Origin: Pogonophryne albipinna
Lineage: Eukaryota > Chordata > Actinopteri > Perciformes > Artedidraconidae
Length of the DNA: 64,000 nucleotides
Direction of reading: 5' to 3'
Assembly: GCA_028583405.1 (NCBI GenBank)
Contig: CM053260.1
Location: forward strand, 11,244,660 to 11,308,659
Shown here piece after piece: positions 24,654 through 38,900 of this stretch. Position numbers and translations under genes: made by a program. How positions within the stretch are numbered: the first letter of the stretch is position 1; each line of letters begins with the position of its first letter. The notes below the pieces were generated by a model that saw only the letters and a list, made by a program, of their open reading frames with translations, ran no database searches and had not been told where the DNA came from.

Positions 24654-27497
24654 CTAATAGCCTAAATCAGAACTCCCATCTATATCAAACAGCTGCCAGA
24701 GGCCTTCGGGTCTCACTGGGGTCACCGCTTTGGACTCAGCCGAGGGTTTCGCCAAGATGGGTTCGATTCCTTCAACGCACACGGAGCTGTCGCTGTCCTG
24801 AGACCAGCAGCTGAGTGGGGTGATGTAACACCCTTTAGCTATTGATCTCACCTTCCTGGTTGGCAGTATTCGACGTTCCACAACGAGATAGTCCCGTCTT
24901 GGTACCATGTTCGGATCACGACGCTCACATCGAGGTGTAGTAACATGTTGTCCTTTGTCACAGTTCATGAGTAGTTGACTGTTTTCATTTGTGACAGTGC
25001 CCTTACTCCTCTGTGAGAGCACAAGCGGCCTCTTTCTGCACCTCCTCTGGCCTCTCTGAGGGACTTTCCTCATCCTCTTTCCTATGATGGGACCCTGAGG
25101 GGGAACTTGAGCCTGATTGCACTCACAGTTGTATGACTTGCATATTAGCTGTGTGCCTTCAAGCTTGTTCTCCTGTAGGATGTTGGAGAAAGACTGTTCG
25201 AGCTCTGGTGACGTCTGGTTGGCACTGTCCGTCACCCTCTCAGAGCTGGCTTTGGCTGAGTGCTCTGAGACTAAGGTGCTGAGCAGCTTCAGAGCCTCTT
25301 CCAGCATGTTTCGCTCTCTCTCCTGCTCCTCTCTCAGACAACCCAGATCATCCTTTAAGCCTTGCAGGTTTGAACCAAATGCCACCGTGGTGTCCCCAGT
25401 CTAAATGGTCAAATGTACATTTATACAACTGGAAGCCAACCAAATACACTTTCACCTCAATTAATCTGCAGCAATCTTGATTAAAAGTTTCAATATTGTT
25501 CACCTTTTGCATCTTGTCTTTGAGTTCAGCCATCAGCTCTTTCTGGGAGTTCACTTTAGTCAATAAAGCCTCAAACTGCTGGGAAATGTCAATCTGAAGA
25601 CTGTTGATATTAGTTTGCACTGTGATAAATGGGAATAAAAGATATATGCATGTATAAAACATATTTCAATACAATACAAATGTATAGAAGATAATACAAC
25701 CATATAGTAATTTTCCAAAATGAGAAGATTATGGTTTACCCATGTGTATTTATTTGGCAAAGAGCACCATCTACTGGCAAATATTATTAGAACTAGGGCT
25801 GCTCAATTAATCGTATTTTAATCGCAATTACGATTTTGGCTTGCAACGATTATGAAAACAACATAATCGAAATAAAACGTATTTCTTTTTTAAAATTGGA
25901 ATTATACTTAAAGTTAAGGGTAATCAACTGTTTTTTTCAATAAATGGATGTTTTCAAAGTAAATGGATAATTGTTTTTAATAATCGTGATATCAATTATT
26001 GACCCAAATAATCGAGATTATGATTTTTGCCATAATCGAGCAGCCCTAATTAGAACTCAAATGTCATTTAAAAGTATCAATAAATAAGAAAACGTACTTG
26101 TTGACGAAAAACTGTCAAATTTTTGAAGGACCGTTTCGCTCGCACAAGTATTTTTCTCAGTGCCAGCGACCAGTTGTTGGATCTGAAAAGCATGGCAGCA
26201 TAGTTGAACATGTTACATCTACAGTAGAGAAGCTTTCAAATCCAAAAAAGTGACAGCATGGATGTCTATGAACACTTACATTGTTGAGGGTTTCTCGAAA
26301 GTGATTACATTCTTTGGCTAAAATATCACTGTTAAAACAAAAAGGATAGATTTGAAGATGTCAGAAGTTCTTAGGCCAACTTAAAAAAAATAATAATAAT
26401 CCCACAAGTATAAATAAAAAGTGTGTTACATGTAGCTACGGACCTGTCAGTTTGTTCTTTTGTCCTTTTCTTGTCCTCTTCAAACTTATCGAGTATCCCA
26501 AAAGCTTTGCTCTTGTCCTTTAATTCTCCAAACAAGAAAGGTTTGGTGTGATAACTGCTTATAAACTTGGGGTCACTTCCCTAAAAACAAAAAGTAAAAC
26601 AATATGAGGTTTATAGATACACAAGCCAGAAGTGATTTTCACATCATTTCAGTAACAATAAATACGTCCATATGAAGGTATGATAACAAATAAAAGATTT
26701 AATTCAAAGAAACAGGTTGCCTCCTGAATTACTGCATTCACTTGTCCATTAAACTGTAATTAAATGCCTCAATGTCATTCATTTTGCAATATAAGAACAA
26801 ATGTGCTTGTTACTAACAAACAATAAAGCAAAGATGCAGTATGACATACTCCGGATCTTTCTAATGAAATTAGATTCATATATATTTTTTTAAACTCTTT
26901 TTCACAGAACACACCTGCAAACTTCCCCATCAGACCCATTACTTAACTCACTTGTAAAATTAATAGTAAACTGAGTGTAACCTGCATAAGTAATAATGCC
27001 ACTAAACCAGATGGATTTGTCCATTCATTTTGGGCCTCAAATATATATCTGCTTCACCAACAACCACTTGTAAGATGATAAAACTCACCTCCTGTGAACT
27101 TTGTTGGGAGTTCCTGGATGATAAACTCATTTCTTGAGACATGCTTTGAGAATTTTCAGGCCAAAACTGAGACCCGAAGAAAAGCTGCGAGTCTGTGAAG
27201 TTGGAGTAGCCGCTGGTAGACACATTTCTGCTGATGTTTTGTTAAAATAAATATGTGTTTGTAGAAATAAGGTAAACACAGACAGACTTATACATATTGC
27301 TATTCAAACGTAGAGCTTAATGACTAAGTGTTATTATTACACTGTTAGTCAGCTTAAAAACGATTGATCACAGCTGTGCATAACCTTATTCACAGATAAA
27401 GAAACAATAGTTGGAAACCATTCTTAAATAGCTACTTTAACAACCTGTTTCCAGTTGGTATGCTCAGCTTCTCCTTTATGTTTCTGATGTGATTCAT
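24654..27497 (-). CDS. iho1: Interactor of HORMAD1 protein 1 (CCDC36)
   Basis: A meiotic chromosome-axis protein that, in mouse, binds HORMAD1 and assembles REC114-MEI4 to promote SPO11 double-strand breaks. Seven exons: 27497-27445, 27230-27089, 26580-26444, 26328-26280, 26182-26098, 25619-25504, 25400-24654, giving 442 residues. The N-terminus (IRNIKEKLSIPTGN) parallels human IHO1 (NIKEMLSIPSG). The next exon has FTDSQLFFGSQFWPENSQ against DSQFLFGSQFCPENSE. Exon 3 has TKPFLFGELKDKSKAF and FEEDKKR. Middle exons form a coiled coil (NSLQIDISQQFEALL, KELMAELKDKMQK). The last exon encodes a poorly conserved basic tail and ends LFDIDGSSDLGY, resembling the conserved HORMAD1-binding C-terminus of mammals (FDSSDDDGF). 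The acceptor of exon 2 could be three bases shorter (27227). p4htm and slc26a6 nearby agree with human 3p21. Confidence 0.9.
25795..26049. mobile_element. 255-bp hAT-type MITE with 8-bp target duplication
   Basis: The element begins AGGGCTGCTCAATTAATCG and ends in the inverse (CGAGCAGCCCT plus AA). It is flanked on both sides by TTAGAACT, an 8-bp duplication typical of hAT transposons. Interior AT-rich TAATCG motifs recur in both orientations. It carries no gene and sits in an iho1 intron. Confidence 0.85.
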
Positions 27498-27938
27498 TGC
27501 GTTTGATTACCTGTTTGTAAAGAGAGAAAGTTAGTAGCCATTTTAGCTAGCCATGTCTTTCTAGGAGCAGCAGGTGATGACAGATGTTCACTCCAGTTAG
27601 CATAAACGCTTAACTAGAAAGCGCTTCACGAGCTAACTTCGACTGAAGTGGAGGACATTTAAACTTAAGTTACTGTTAACTGTTTAGCTATAACACTTAA
27701 GCATATATGTACTGCATGCTAGTCATCTTATTCAGTAGAGTGCAATGGTTTTGGGGATAAATGTATTAAAATGACTCACAGTTCGCCGCGATGAAGAAGA
27801 GATGATTAGACCGGCCGTTGTAAAATCGCGAGTATTTAAAACTCCCGCCATACGACCTTCCAGAGCGAGGCCGGGCTGCGTTTGGGGACCGTCAGAAAAG
27901 TCAATATTTTAGAAGATTTTGTATTTGTTTTTGTTGGC

Positions 27939-28316
27939 TTAAAGGTGGGGTAGGTAATTCACTTCAGTAACACTTTTTGTTATATTCCATGGAATGCTCT
28001 TAACATCCCGATAGCAATGAATACATTAAATGCTTTGACAATAAATAAATACATAACATTTCATCTGTGGAAGCCGTGGCGCTGTAAAAAGCACGACCAA
28101 TCATCTGAGCCGGCCCGTCTAAAATAACTGGATGGCCTACCTGTCTGTCAGCCTTCCATCTCTTGCACAAACGTATCTCGTGCCCTCATTGGTCATGTGC
28201 GCGTTCGTGTGTGTTGAAGGAAGTCTGAAGGAAGGGGCAGATTTTTTTCGGCTGCGTACTTTCAAATTCTAGCTTACTCGAGCTGGTTTCTCCATTCTTA
28301 CCTACCCTACCTTTAA
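27939..28316. mobile_element. 378-bp TTAA-flanked MITE (piggyBac-like ends)
   Basis: Between two TTAA tetranucleotides lies a non-coding element with ends AGGTGGGGTAGGTAA and, inverted, AGGTAGGGTAGGTAA. TTAA duplication with short inverted ends fits piggyBac-type non-autonomous elements. The interior sequence looks like a repeat I have seen in many teleosts. It sits just upstream of the iho1 start region, in the divergent interval shared with the C1orf159 homologue. Confidence 0.75.
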
Positions 28317-28359
28317 TCGACATTTTATCCCCACAGCATTTAGACTTAGTTAGTAGTTA

Positions 28360-28430
28360 CTTAATGTTAACTGACTTTCTGACTGACTGGTTTACTAACT
28401 AAGTCAGCCAGAAAGTCAGTTAACATTAAG
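28360..28430. repeat. Perfect-type hairpin: 28-bp stem, 15-base loop
   Basis: Arms at 28360-28387 (CTTAATGTTAACTGACTTTC...) and 28403-28430 are reverse complements over 28 bases with one mismatch. A second 12-bp inverted pair (ACTTAGTTAGTA at 28344-28355 and its complement at 28393-28404) overlaps the loop, so two alternative foldings compete. No protein is encoded. Confidence 0.9.
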
Positions 28431-29964
28431 ATTTTATCAAACAAAATAAATTAATAAAATCAATATTTAATTTAAATAGTATTGTTACATTCACATTCAG
28501 AAACATGGGGATATTCAATGTTTCATTTCATTTCTCAGTCATGTATTAAAATATGCTTCAATTAATTACATTTTCATTGTTATATATTTGTTCTCGAGTG
28601 GGCCTGTTATGATGCAGCATAATTATAAATCAGCCTCAGTCTTTATTGTTATTTAATGGTTCTTAAAGTAATGCAAGTTACTTTATGAATTATGACTGTC
28701 CAGTGACCCTTTAATGTAAATTAAACACCAATCAATCATTTTGCTATTATTATTATTATTATTGCAACCTTCAAATTAGTTTTTCCAATTCATAGATCCA
28801 CATCTTTAGTCACATAAATACCTGTAATTTTATTTTGAAAATCGTACCCGGAAGTGTGCATGCTAAATGAAATCAGGTAGCTACAGCAATGAGCTACGCA
28901 CTGACAGTCTGTGGTTGAATTGCAGAGGTGTGTTGATGACAAATCTGCCAAACTATCAGTGACTTTCTAAAAAAAAAAAAGACCTCTGCGGCGAAACCGA
29001 TCTGAATCTGATTACACCACATCAAGGAGTTTGGTCAGGCCAAAGCCTAGGGATTGGCAGGTGAGTTAACTTTTAGTTATGTGCTGCTGCTCTGTCTGTG
29101 ATTATAAAACAGATTTGAAGGGATAAGTCAGTGAATCTACTTCTCTAACGCTGGCATCGTAATGTTATCTCTGACCGAAGACTGAACTTCCTCCCTGTGA
29201 CAGGTGCTAGCTAGCTAAACACCTTGCATGTATCCTGTGTAACTCAAATGACGTTAGCACACTACATGCAAATGACTGAGACATTAAATATGTTGGTTAA
29301 AGCTCTAACGTTACCAATACATTGTGTTGCATTAAAAATGTAGTTGTAAAAGTTATAAAGAAAAGATATGCAGGAATGAGAGCTCTGTGTGTATTTAAAC
29401 TAAGGTGTTTGTGTGTATCTCTAACGTTTTAGTTAGGATGCAACATCAAACATATGTTAAACCTATTCTCAGCCAAAAGGTGATTTGAACCTATAATTAT
29501 ATTGTGACATCAGCTAAGTTAAAGGCACAAAGTGTGGGCTGATGCATGGCTCCATGCTTCAATTAAACAGGGGGCAGCATTGCACTTCCACTACTAATTT
29601 TGTGACATTTTAATATTATTTAGGTGCAGGCTTTGAATAAGGCCAGTGGGTTTTCTGGTTCTTTCTGCACTGTATATCCTTTCTTTACTTTTCCAAGTTT
29701 TGTAAATTGGGTGCATAAAGATAAACTTCAAATTGAACTACTCAGTCCATATATTTTTTATTTAGTCATAAGTAATAAGAAAAGTAAATAGAAAAACGGC
29801 AACTACTAACAGCAGAGCACAGATATGTAAAATTAGACCAATCTATTACATACCGTGTATATAACAATCCAGTGAAATTGTGTTGTTTTTTAGCATTAGG
29901 TAAATGTATCTGATCTCATCAAAGTCAGTGAGGTGTATTTAATCAAGTCTGTTTGATCTTTTAG
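28431..29964 (+). other. Upstream region and likely 5' non-coding exon of C1orf159 homologue
   Basis: No coding exon. A (TTA)n microsatellite lies at about 28743-28762. The sequence GGATTGGCAG followed by GTGAGTT places a good splice donor at 29060/29061, so a 5' UTR exon probably ends at 29060 and joins the exon beginning at 29965. The rest, about 29061-29964, is intron-like and AT-rich. Confidence 0.5.
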
Positions 29965-29973
29965 GCATTGATT

Positions 29974-32381
<2,408 letters not shown>

Positions 32382-35160
32382 GAGGAGGGGAGGGAGTGCT
32401 GGTGGAGAGAACGCTCAGGAACGATGTAAGGTTTTCTTCTTATCATGTGAAGGTTCAGCAGTGTGAAGAACACCAGGTGGCTTGTACTGTACCTCGGTAG
32501 CCATATTTAACTGAAGCTGCTTATGCTGCATTATTGTCACTCGGGCTGTTACTTTTCCTCTATTTTACAAGAGTGTGGGCTGTATTAAAAAAAGTCTTCT
32601 TGACACAGTCTCTATGACTAATTTATGTTAAATGTGTTTTTTTTTTACAAAACTAGTTTCAGTATTTCTCTGTACGTTTTAAACCTTACAGGCTGGTTTG
32701 TGTTTATTTTACACAGGCATGCAGCACTGTTTGTTTTTACAAGTTAACACTGTTATTATCCATCTGCTGTTTGAACTATGTCATCAGTTTACTTATTTAG
32801 ATGGTTTCGATATGTGGACCTGTCGAATTAAGAAATGTTTTGACATTAAGCTTCTTCTCATCTTATTAACATGTTTTATCTCTTTAAAATGTGTATAACA
32901 ACTTTTCCACTTGGTACGGGTCCCACTACTTGTGAATTATCGCTTTTACACTTTGTTTTTTTGATTTATCGAACAATAGTACAGTTGTGATGAGAGCTTA
33001 AAGGTGCTGGTGAGCAGATCTGTTACCTTGAGACAAAGCCAGGCTAGCTGTTTGCAGCCGTATGCTAAGCTACGCTAACCGGCTGCTGTCTATAGCCATA
33101 TTTCTAACAGATCTGACAGTGGTATTGATTTTCTTATCTAACTTAAGGCGGATAAACTTGTTTTTTCTAATGTCCAACTACTCCTTTTAAAGCAAAGAAC
33201 TATAAAGCCAGTGACCAAGGGCTTTTTTAGGGGGGGGAAGTGACAGCCCAGTGACATTTTATATTTTGCTAAATAGAATGTTATTTACCTGTGATATTTA
33301 TTTACATTTTGTAAAGTGCACTGAGGTTTACTGATTACAATCAGACCAACAGAATATATGATGTGTCAAATAGCGGGGTATTTTAGAGCGAGTTACTAAA
33401 GGCACTGTATGGATGAATGTGTTATTGCTTTAGTTTTTTTATTATTGCATTTGTATTTATTGTTTTTGTGAGTTTAATCAAGGTGAATGTATTACTCATG
33501 AACAACGGCATTGTGCATCGCATCATACATTTTGTTCCACAACAGACCCAGTGAAACATGAAGAATTTAAAGTTCATATTTTTATATAGGAAGGACTGTC
33601 ATCTGACATTTAAAATGCATATTTTTGTCCCTAAAGTATATCTAGATTCCAATAGATCTCTTTCATTTAGGAATATAAAATTACTGAATCCTTGTGCACT
33701 TTATTCGTCTGAGGTCATCCTTTTAAAAGAAAATCTCAAGACTAGTTGCCAACAAGTGTGATTGTGATTTGTGTTGTTGTTGTATGGATGGCAACATATT
33801 GCTGCATTTTGAATTTTACTTGACTTCTATTAACTTTTTGCCAAATGTTGTCTGAAGAAAACTGTGTGCCATTACTGTGATTACTGTGCCATTATCAGCT
33901 TTAAAACAGCCAGGAAACATTTAAGAATGATGTGAGGAATAATTGGGTATTTAAATGATATCCAGTGGCCTTTACTGTACACTATCCTAAAACGAGGCTA
34001 GATATCTAAGTTTTATTTGCTATTTAACTACATATATTTCTGTATGTTGACGACACTAAAGCAACATGAAGTGAACCAGATAAAAGGCAGCAATCAAACC
34101 ATGAATATTCCCCTTTTTGCTTGATGTGTTTGACTTACAGACAAACATTAGCTTGAAACATGTACATATTGTTTTATACAAATAACGTATTGCTTTTGTA
34201 ATGAGGTAATGTACATATTCTAGTTTCAATGCCATGCAGAATTATGTATGTAATGTTTGGAGAAATAAAGCACCTTTCCATAACCATTGTTTCCCTCAGT
34301 TAAATGAACTCACGCTGCTGTGTTTTCATATCGTTCAAAGACAAATGTAAAAGTTGTTATGTTTCTTTTATGATTACTGCTGCTAATAAATAAAGAGAAT
34401 AAATCATTCCTAACTGTGTGCCAGACATTAATTTATTTGACTGACTGACAAGTTATTCTGCCAATCACATTATAATTGTATTGTTTTATTAAACAAATGA
34501 GAAACAAAGGTATTACATGTCTTTATATTCACTTGTGGTCAGCAGGGTACTATCATTTTCTCTATGTAAATAGATAATATACATATGTCTTCCTTCTCTG
34601 ATAGGGACGCTGGAGAAATATAGCGGTCATCATTTAAAATTATTTTGAATATCACAATGCTGTTAAGGTTTTAGGGAGGATTTAAATATATATATATATA
34701 TATCTTTGCTATCACACATACCCTGACATGATCTAAAGACAGACTGGCAAATGTGTTCAAAAATATTTAAAGTAAGACCAGTTAATAAAATAAAAAAACG
34801 ACTAATTCTACACTTGAGTTTTTGATTTCAAAGGGTTTTCAAGTACTTCTGTGTAAGAATTGAAACAAAGATTAGATGGTTAAATTCTCTGGGATTGTAA
34901 TGACGTACAAAGTTTTGTGGATTAATCTCTTTTTTTTCTATGAGAGGGAAGTAGCATGAGTTGATATTTGTTAAGATGTTTTAAATAAGTGTGAATTATG
35001 TATAAATAATACCCATGATCCATCTGCAATGTATGTGTCCTTGCACTTCTACAGGGTTATAATGGAATGCATTTTGGGAGTCACCTCTAATGACTGTAAG
35101 AGGGCTTGTATTTTTAAGGTACTGAAATGTCATACCTCTGGTAATAGAGGGAGGGACGAC
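32382..35160 (+). other. Long 3' UTR of the C1orf159 homologue and intergenic DNA
   Basis: No coding exons. The first strong poly(A) signal cluster after the stop is AATAAA at 34264-34269, with more at about 34386-34405. This suggests a 3' UTR of about 1.9-2 kb, unusually long for a 193-residue protein. A (TA)n tract lies at about 34687-34702. The remainder is AT-rich sequence upstream of perm1. Confidence 0.45.
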
Positions 35161-35168
35161 TGCAGCTA

Positions 35169-35199
35169 CATGTGACTGGACATACTACTCTATTTATAA
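35169..35199 (+). promoter_or_regulatory. perm1: Candidate muscle promoter of perm1: E-box plus MEF2/TATA site
   Basis: CTATTTATAA at 35190-35199 fits the MEF2 consensus YTAWWWWTAR and can also serve as a TATA box. CATGTG at 35169-35174 is an E-box that myogenic bHLH factors could bind. A 5' UTR exon with donor at 35319/35320 (AACAG, GTAGGT) starts about 30 bases downstream. The arrangement suits a muscle-specific gene. Binding itself is inferred. Confidence 0.55.
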
Positions 35200-35959
35200 C
35201 AGTCGAGTGCAAGGCCCCGGTCTGACATACACAAGGGCAGACGGACATCAGAGCTGAAATGCCCCTGCAGGGAGTAAGAACTGACACCTCAAAGTGGACG
35301 CTTCGTCATTCTGTAACAGGTAGGTTTTCTTTGTACTATAGAAACTAAAAAACATAAACGTTCTTTAACGATATGCTTCAAGTTGATTATGTACTCGAGT
35401 AGACCTGTAAATGACTTTGACGCAGAGCAAGTGATCCTAACAACTCCACACCTGAAAAATAACATTTAAACAATAACTTGTAGCTAAAAAATACTACAAA
35501 TGTGATCAAGTGCTAAATCTAAGGTATTATAAACATTGCATCAGTGACCCTCACTGAGTATGTTTGCTATGCTGATACAGCATGTTGTGTCCTGACATTG
35601 GAGAGCTGAATTTTTCATATCAGGTCAGAGTATTTTGAGATATGTTATGGCTCTTGTGACTGTAGTACTCTGGTGTTGCTTAGCTGCCCTCTCAAGCTTT
35701 GAACGAACTCAGGAGCATGTTTGATTTCTGAGCAACAGTTTGCTATTGACAGCTGATTACAAGCAAGGTTAAACTCCTAACCAACGCTCTATATTTAGCT
35801 CAAATTAGTTGATGGAACTTCAACTATAACTCAGTGGGGATACCAAGGATGTACTGCAACACATTGCATTGGCCTATTCAATATACCTAAATATGCAACC
35901 CTTCCAACATTGATCTTTTGTCTTCTTATTTTCAGATTCAGGAGCATGTGAGATATAAA

Positions 35960-38900
35960 ATGGATGATTTGGATCACAGCATTCACATTGCAAACGATGA
36001 CTGGACCAGCTTCTATGAGGAGTGCGAGGAGTGTGGTCTGGTGCAGCCTTCGCTCGCCTGCCCTGATAGCTGGAGCCTCAGTGATTCAGAGGAACTGGGC
36101 AACCCAAGCTCAGTGTTCAGCGCAGGCCATCAGGAGCCAGAGCAGAGCTGTGCTGCAAGCAGTGATGGAGCTGAAGGCAGTGCTGCAGGATGCTGCATGG
36201 AGGAAGAGAACTGCACAGATGGTGTGAAGTCTGTATCAGTGCAGGTGGTTCAGTGTGGTTCAGCAGGAGGACAAGAAGAAGCTAAAGCTGAAGCAGGCCT
36301 TGGTAATCCTGAAGAAAATGCCTTCAACACAGCAGAGCACATCGAAGAGGAGAAACATGCCAACATCAAAACTACACTGCAAACTGAGCAACTAAATGTT
36401 CAGTGTTCAGAGGGAGAATCGTCAGAGCTGAAAAGAGGAGATGAAGCTGTGCAAATTGAGACTGACATTCATGACCTCATATCCACACAACAACCTGACC
36501 CCATTTCCTACAACCTAACAGAGCTAGATGTAAATGAGCCGATCACTACAGACAGATCTGTGAGTGAGGATGTGAGTGGTTTAAGAGCAGAGAAAGAGCG
36601 CTGGTTTGTGACAGTGAACGAGAGTCCTGCACGACAGGGAGTACGTGCTGCCTCTGTGAAAAAGAAACGAAGACAAAAAAAAACTCGTAAGGAGAGATCA
36701 CTTGAAAACCACTGTAGGTTAGAGACGACAAAAGATAATAATGAAGCTGAAGTAGAACGTAACTTGGTAAACAAATGTGCTGAACCAGATTCTGAGAGTG
36801 TGCAGATGGGAGTCATTTCAGATTCATCGCAATTGTCTTTAACTTCTGATGAGGAAGACAATTTGTCAGAACAACTGGTGATGTCTCCTTCCCCTAAAGA
36901 CAATATCATTGAGCCAACTGTAGAATCCAAATCAAACATCAAAATTACACCCAGAAAACCGATAAAGTTAGACAGTGTGGAGTCTGACGTATATGAAGAC
37001 GGTGTTGAGTTCTTCTCCACTCACAGTTTTGACTCTGAAAGCTATCTGTCAGCTACCGAATCATGGGAGGATCTTCAGCATCTTCTCAAGGAACACCAAC
37101 AACTGCAACGCTCATTATCTCTGACAGAAAACAGCTATCTATTAAATCTGACTGAGATTACCGAGGCAGACAACACGCAAGATAGAGAAATGCTTTCTTA
37201 TGATGGCACTCTCTCTTTTGATATACAAGCTTCTAACTGTGAAGGTCATGAAAGCACCGATGTTCAGCCATCTGCTGGGCAAAGTGCAGACAGAATGCCA
37301 GATGACATCTCCACGTGTGATAACCAAACACACAGCACGCTTCCTGCACCTACACCTGGACTCCAAAAACAGGAAGTAAATCATTTAGCATCTGGTGGCT
37401 CTTCAGTAAATCAGCTGCTCCCCATTCCTGATTTAACTGTAACCCCTTGCCCTGTGCCCGACAGCCCTGAAACATACGCCGAAGCCGCGGGACACACTCG
37501 ACCTGTGTACGCCATTTCTGCTTTTTGGGATGAAATGGAAAAGTTGACGATAAATGACATTTTGCAGCTCAGGATGGGTAGAAGCACCCCTCCCAGAGAT
37601 ACAGTCACACCAAACACAGATGATCACGGCCCTTTGCTCGACACAGTGGAGTATAATTTGTCTGATGGTGTTCTGATGGATACATCTGACACTGCTGATT
37701 CAGACTATTTCACACAGCCCGACGAATCCAAGCGCGATCGTTCAAGCTGCGAGTTCTCCACGTCCGATTTTGAAGAAGAGTACTGGCAGTATCTTAGCGC
37801 CAGTAGGAACCACAGTCCTGACCCTCAAAGCAAAAGCCAACAGAGCCCGGGCGATTCTCCTTTCACAGCACATGAGAAAGAGGAGTCTTTAAGCTCTGAA
37901 ACACCTGTGCCTTTAGAGGACTATGCAGAGGATCAGGAAGCCAGTGATTTAATTTTGAGCAGACTTGGGTTGCCAAGACCGATCACAAAAAGCAAAAGCT
38001 TGCAAAATGTATCAGCTTTCAAAACAGAGGATTTATCTTTGCAGTTGTTACTCGGCAATGATGAGAGCAGTTTGTTTCTCAGCAGCTGTCCATCTCTGGA
38101 AGAAAATGTGGTTTTAACAGCTAGCGACAGCCTGGGAACACAAATACCTACATCTTTACTGGGTGAACATGATCAGATATCCTTGCCTGAAGTGATTGAA
38201 TACCTTTACAGCGATGATGGAACAAACGGAGGCTCCCAATGTGTTAAAGTCTATGATCCAGTTGACATCTCAATGGTTTATGACTATTCTCTTTGTGCGT
38301 TCAGCGATGAAATGTCATTCTCTTTCCTCTACAATTTCCAGCGCAGTGAAGAGAAACCCATCCCCATTTTCTCTTGTTCTCAGCCCCTCATCAGAGAACT
38401 CACATTCCCAAATCCGGACTTTGTTTTCTTGCGCTCAGACTTCGAGGAGGAAGGCGACATCTCCCCATTCAGGATCATGTCTGGCTCTTTCTTCAAGGGG
38501 GACGATTGCGGGGTGTCTGCCTCACATGGATTCTACAATTGGAAAAGTTTGATGAGGAAGGTTCGCTTTCCTGACAAAGGGAGCATCTGGTGCAGTAGAT
38601 CTGGTGCCACGGTGTTCCCAGATGAGGTTGAGAAGATCACCACGAAGAGTGTGGACCCACCACTCACAGTGCTCACTGCCAGGAGAGGCTCTTCATCTCC
38701 TTTTCTGCTGTTTAGCGAGCTCGCATTGCAGAAGAGGGTGTTGGACGCTGTACAGGCAACAAGTACGTCTGAGCTGCTTATTCTCCAGACTGGATTAAAA
38801 CACACCAGAGCACATTTTATTCAAAATAACCTCCTTTTTTGTTTATTCTTGTTTATGTCTCTTACAGGACAAGAGGGCATTTTCTCCTCACTGAAGCAGT

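Noticed and set aside
36508..37020. 170-codon minus-strand frame inside perm1
   Set aside because: It overlaps the perm1 coding exon, has no splice or promoter context, and arises from codon bias of the sense strand.
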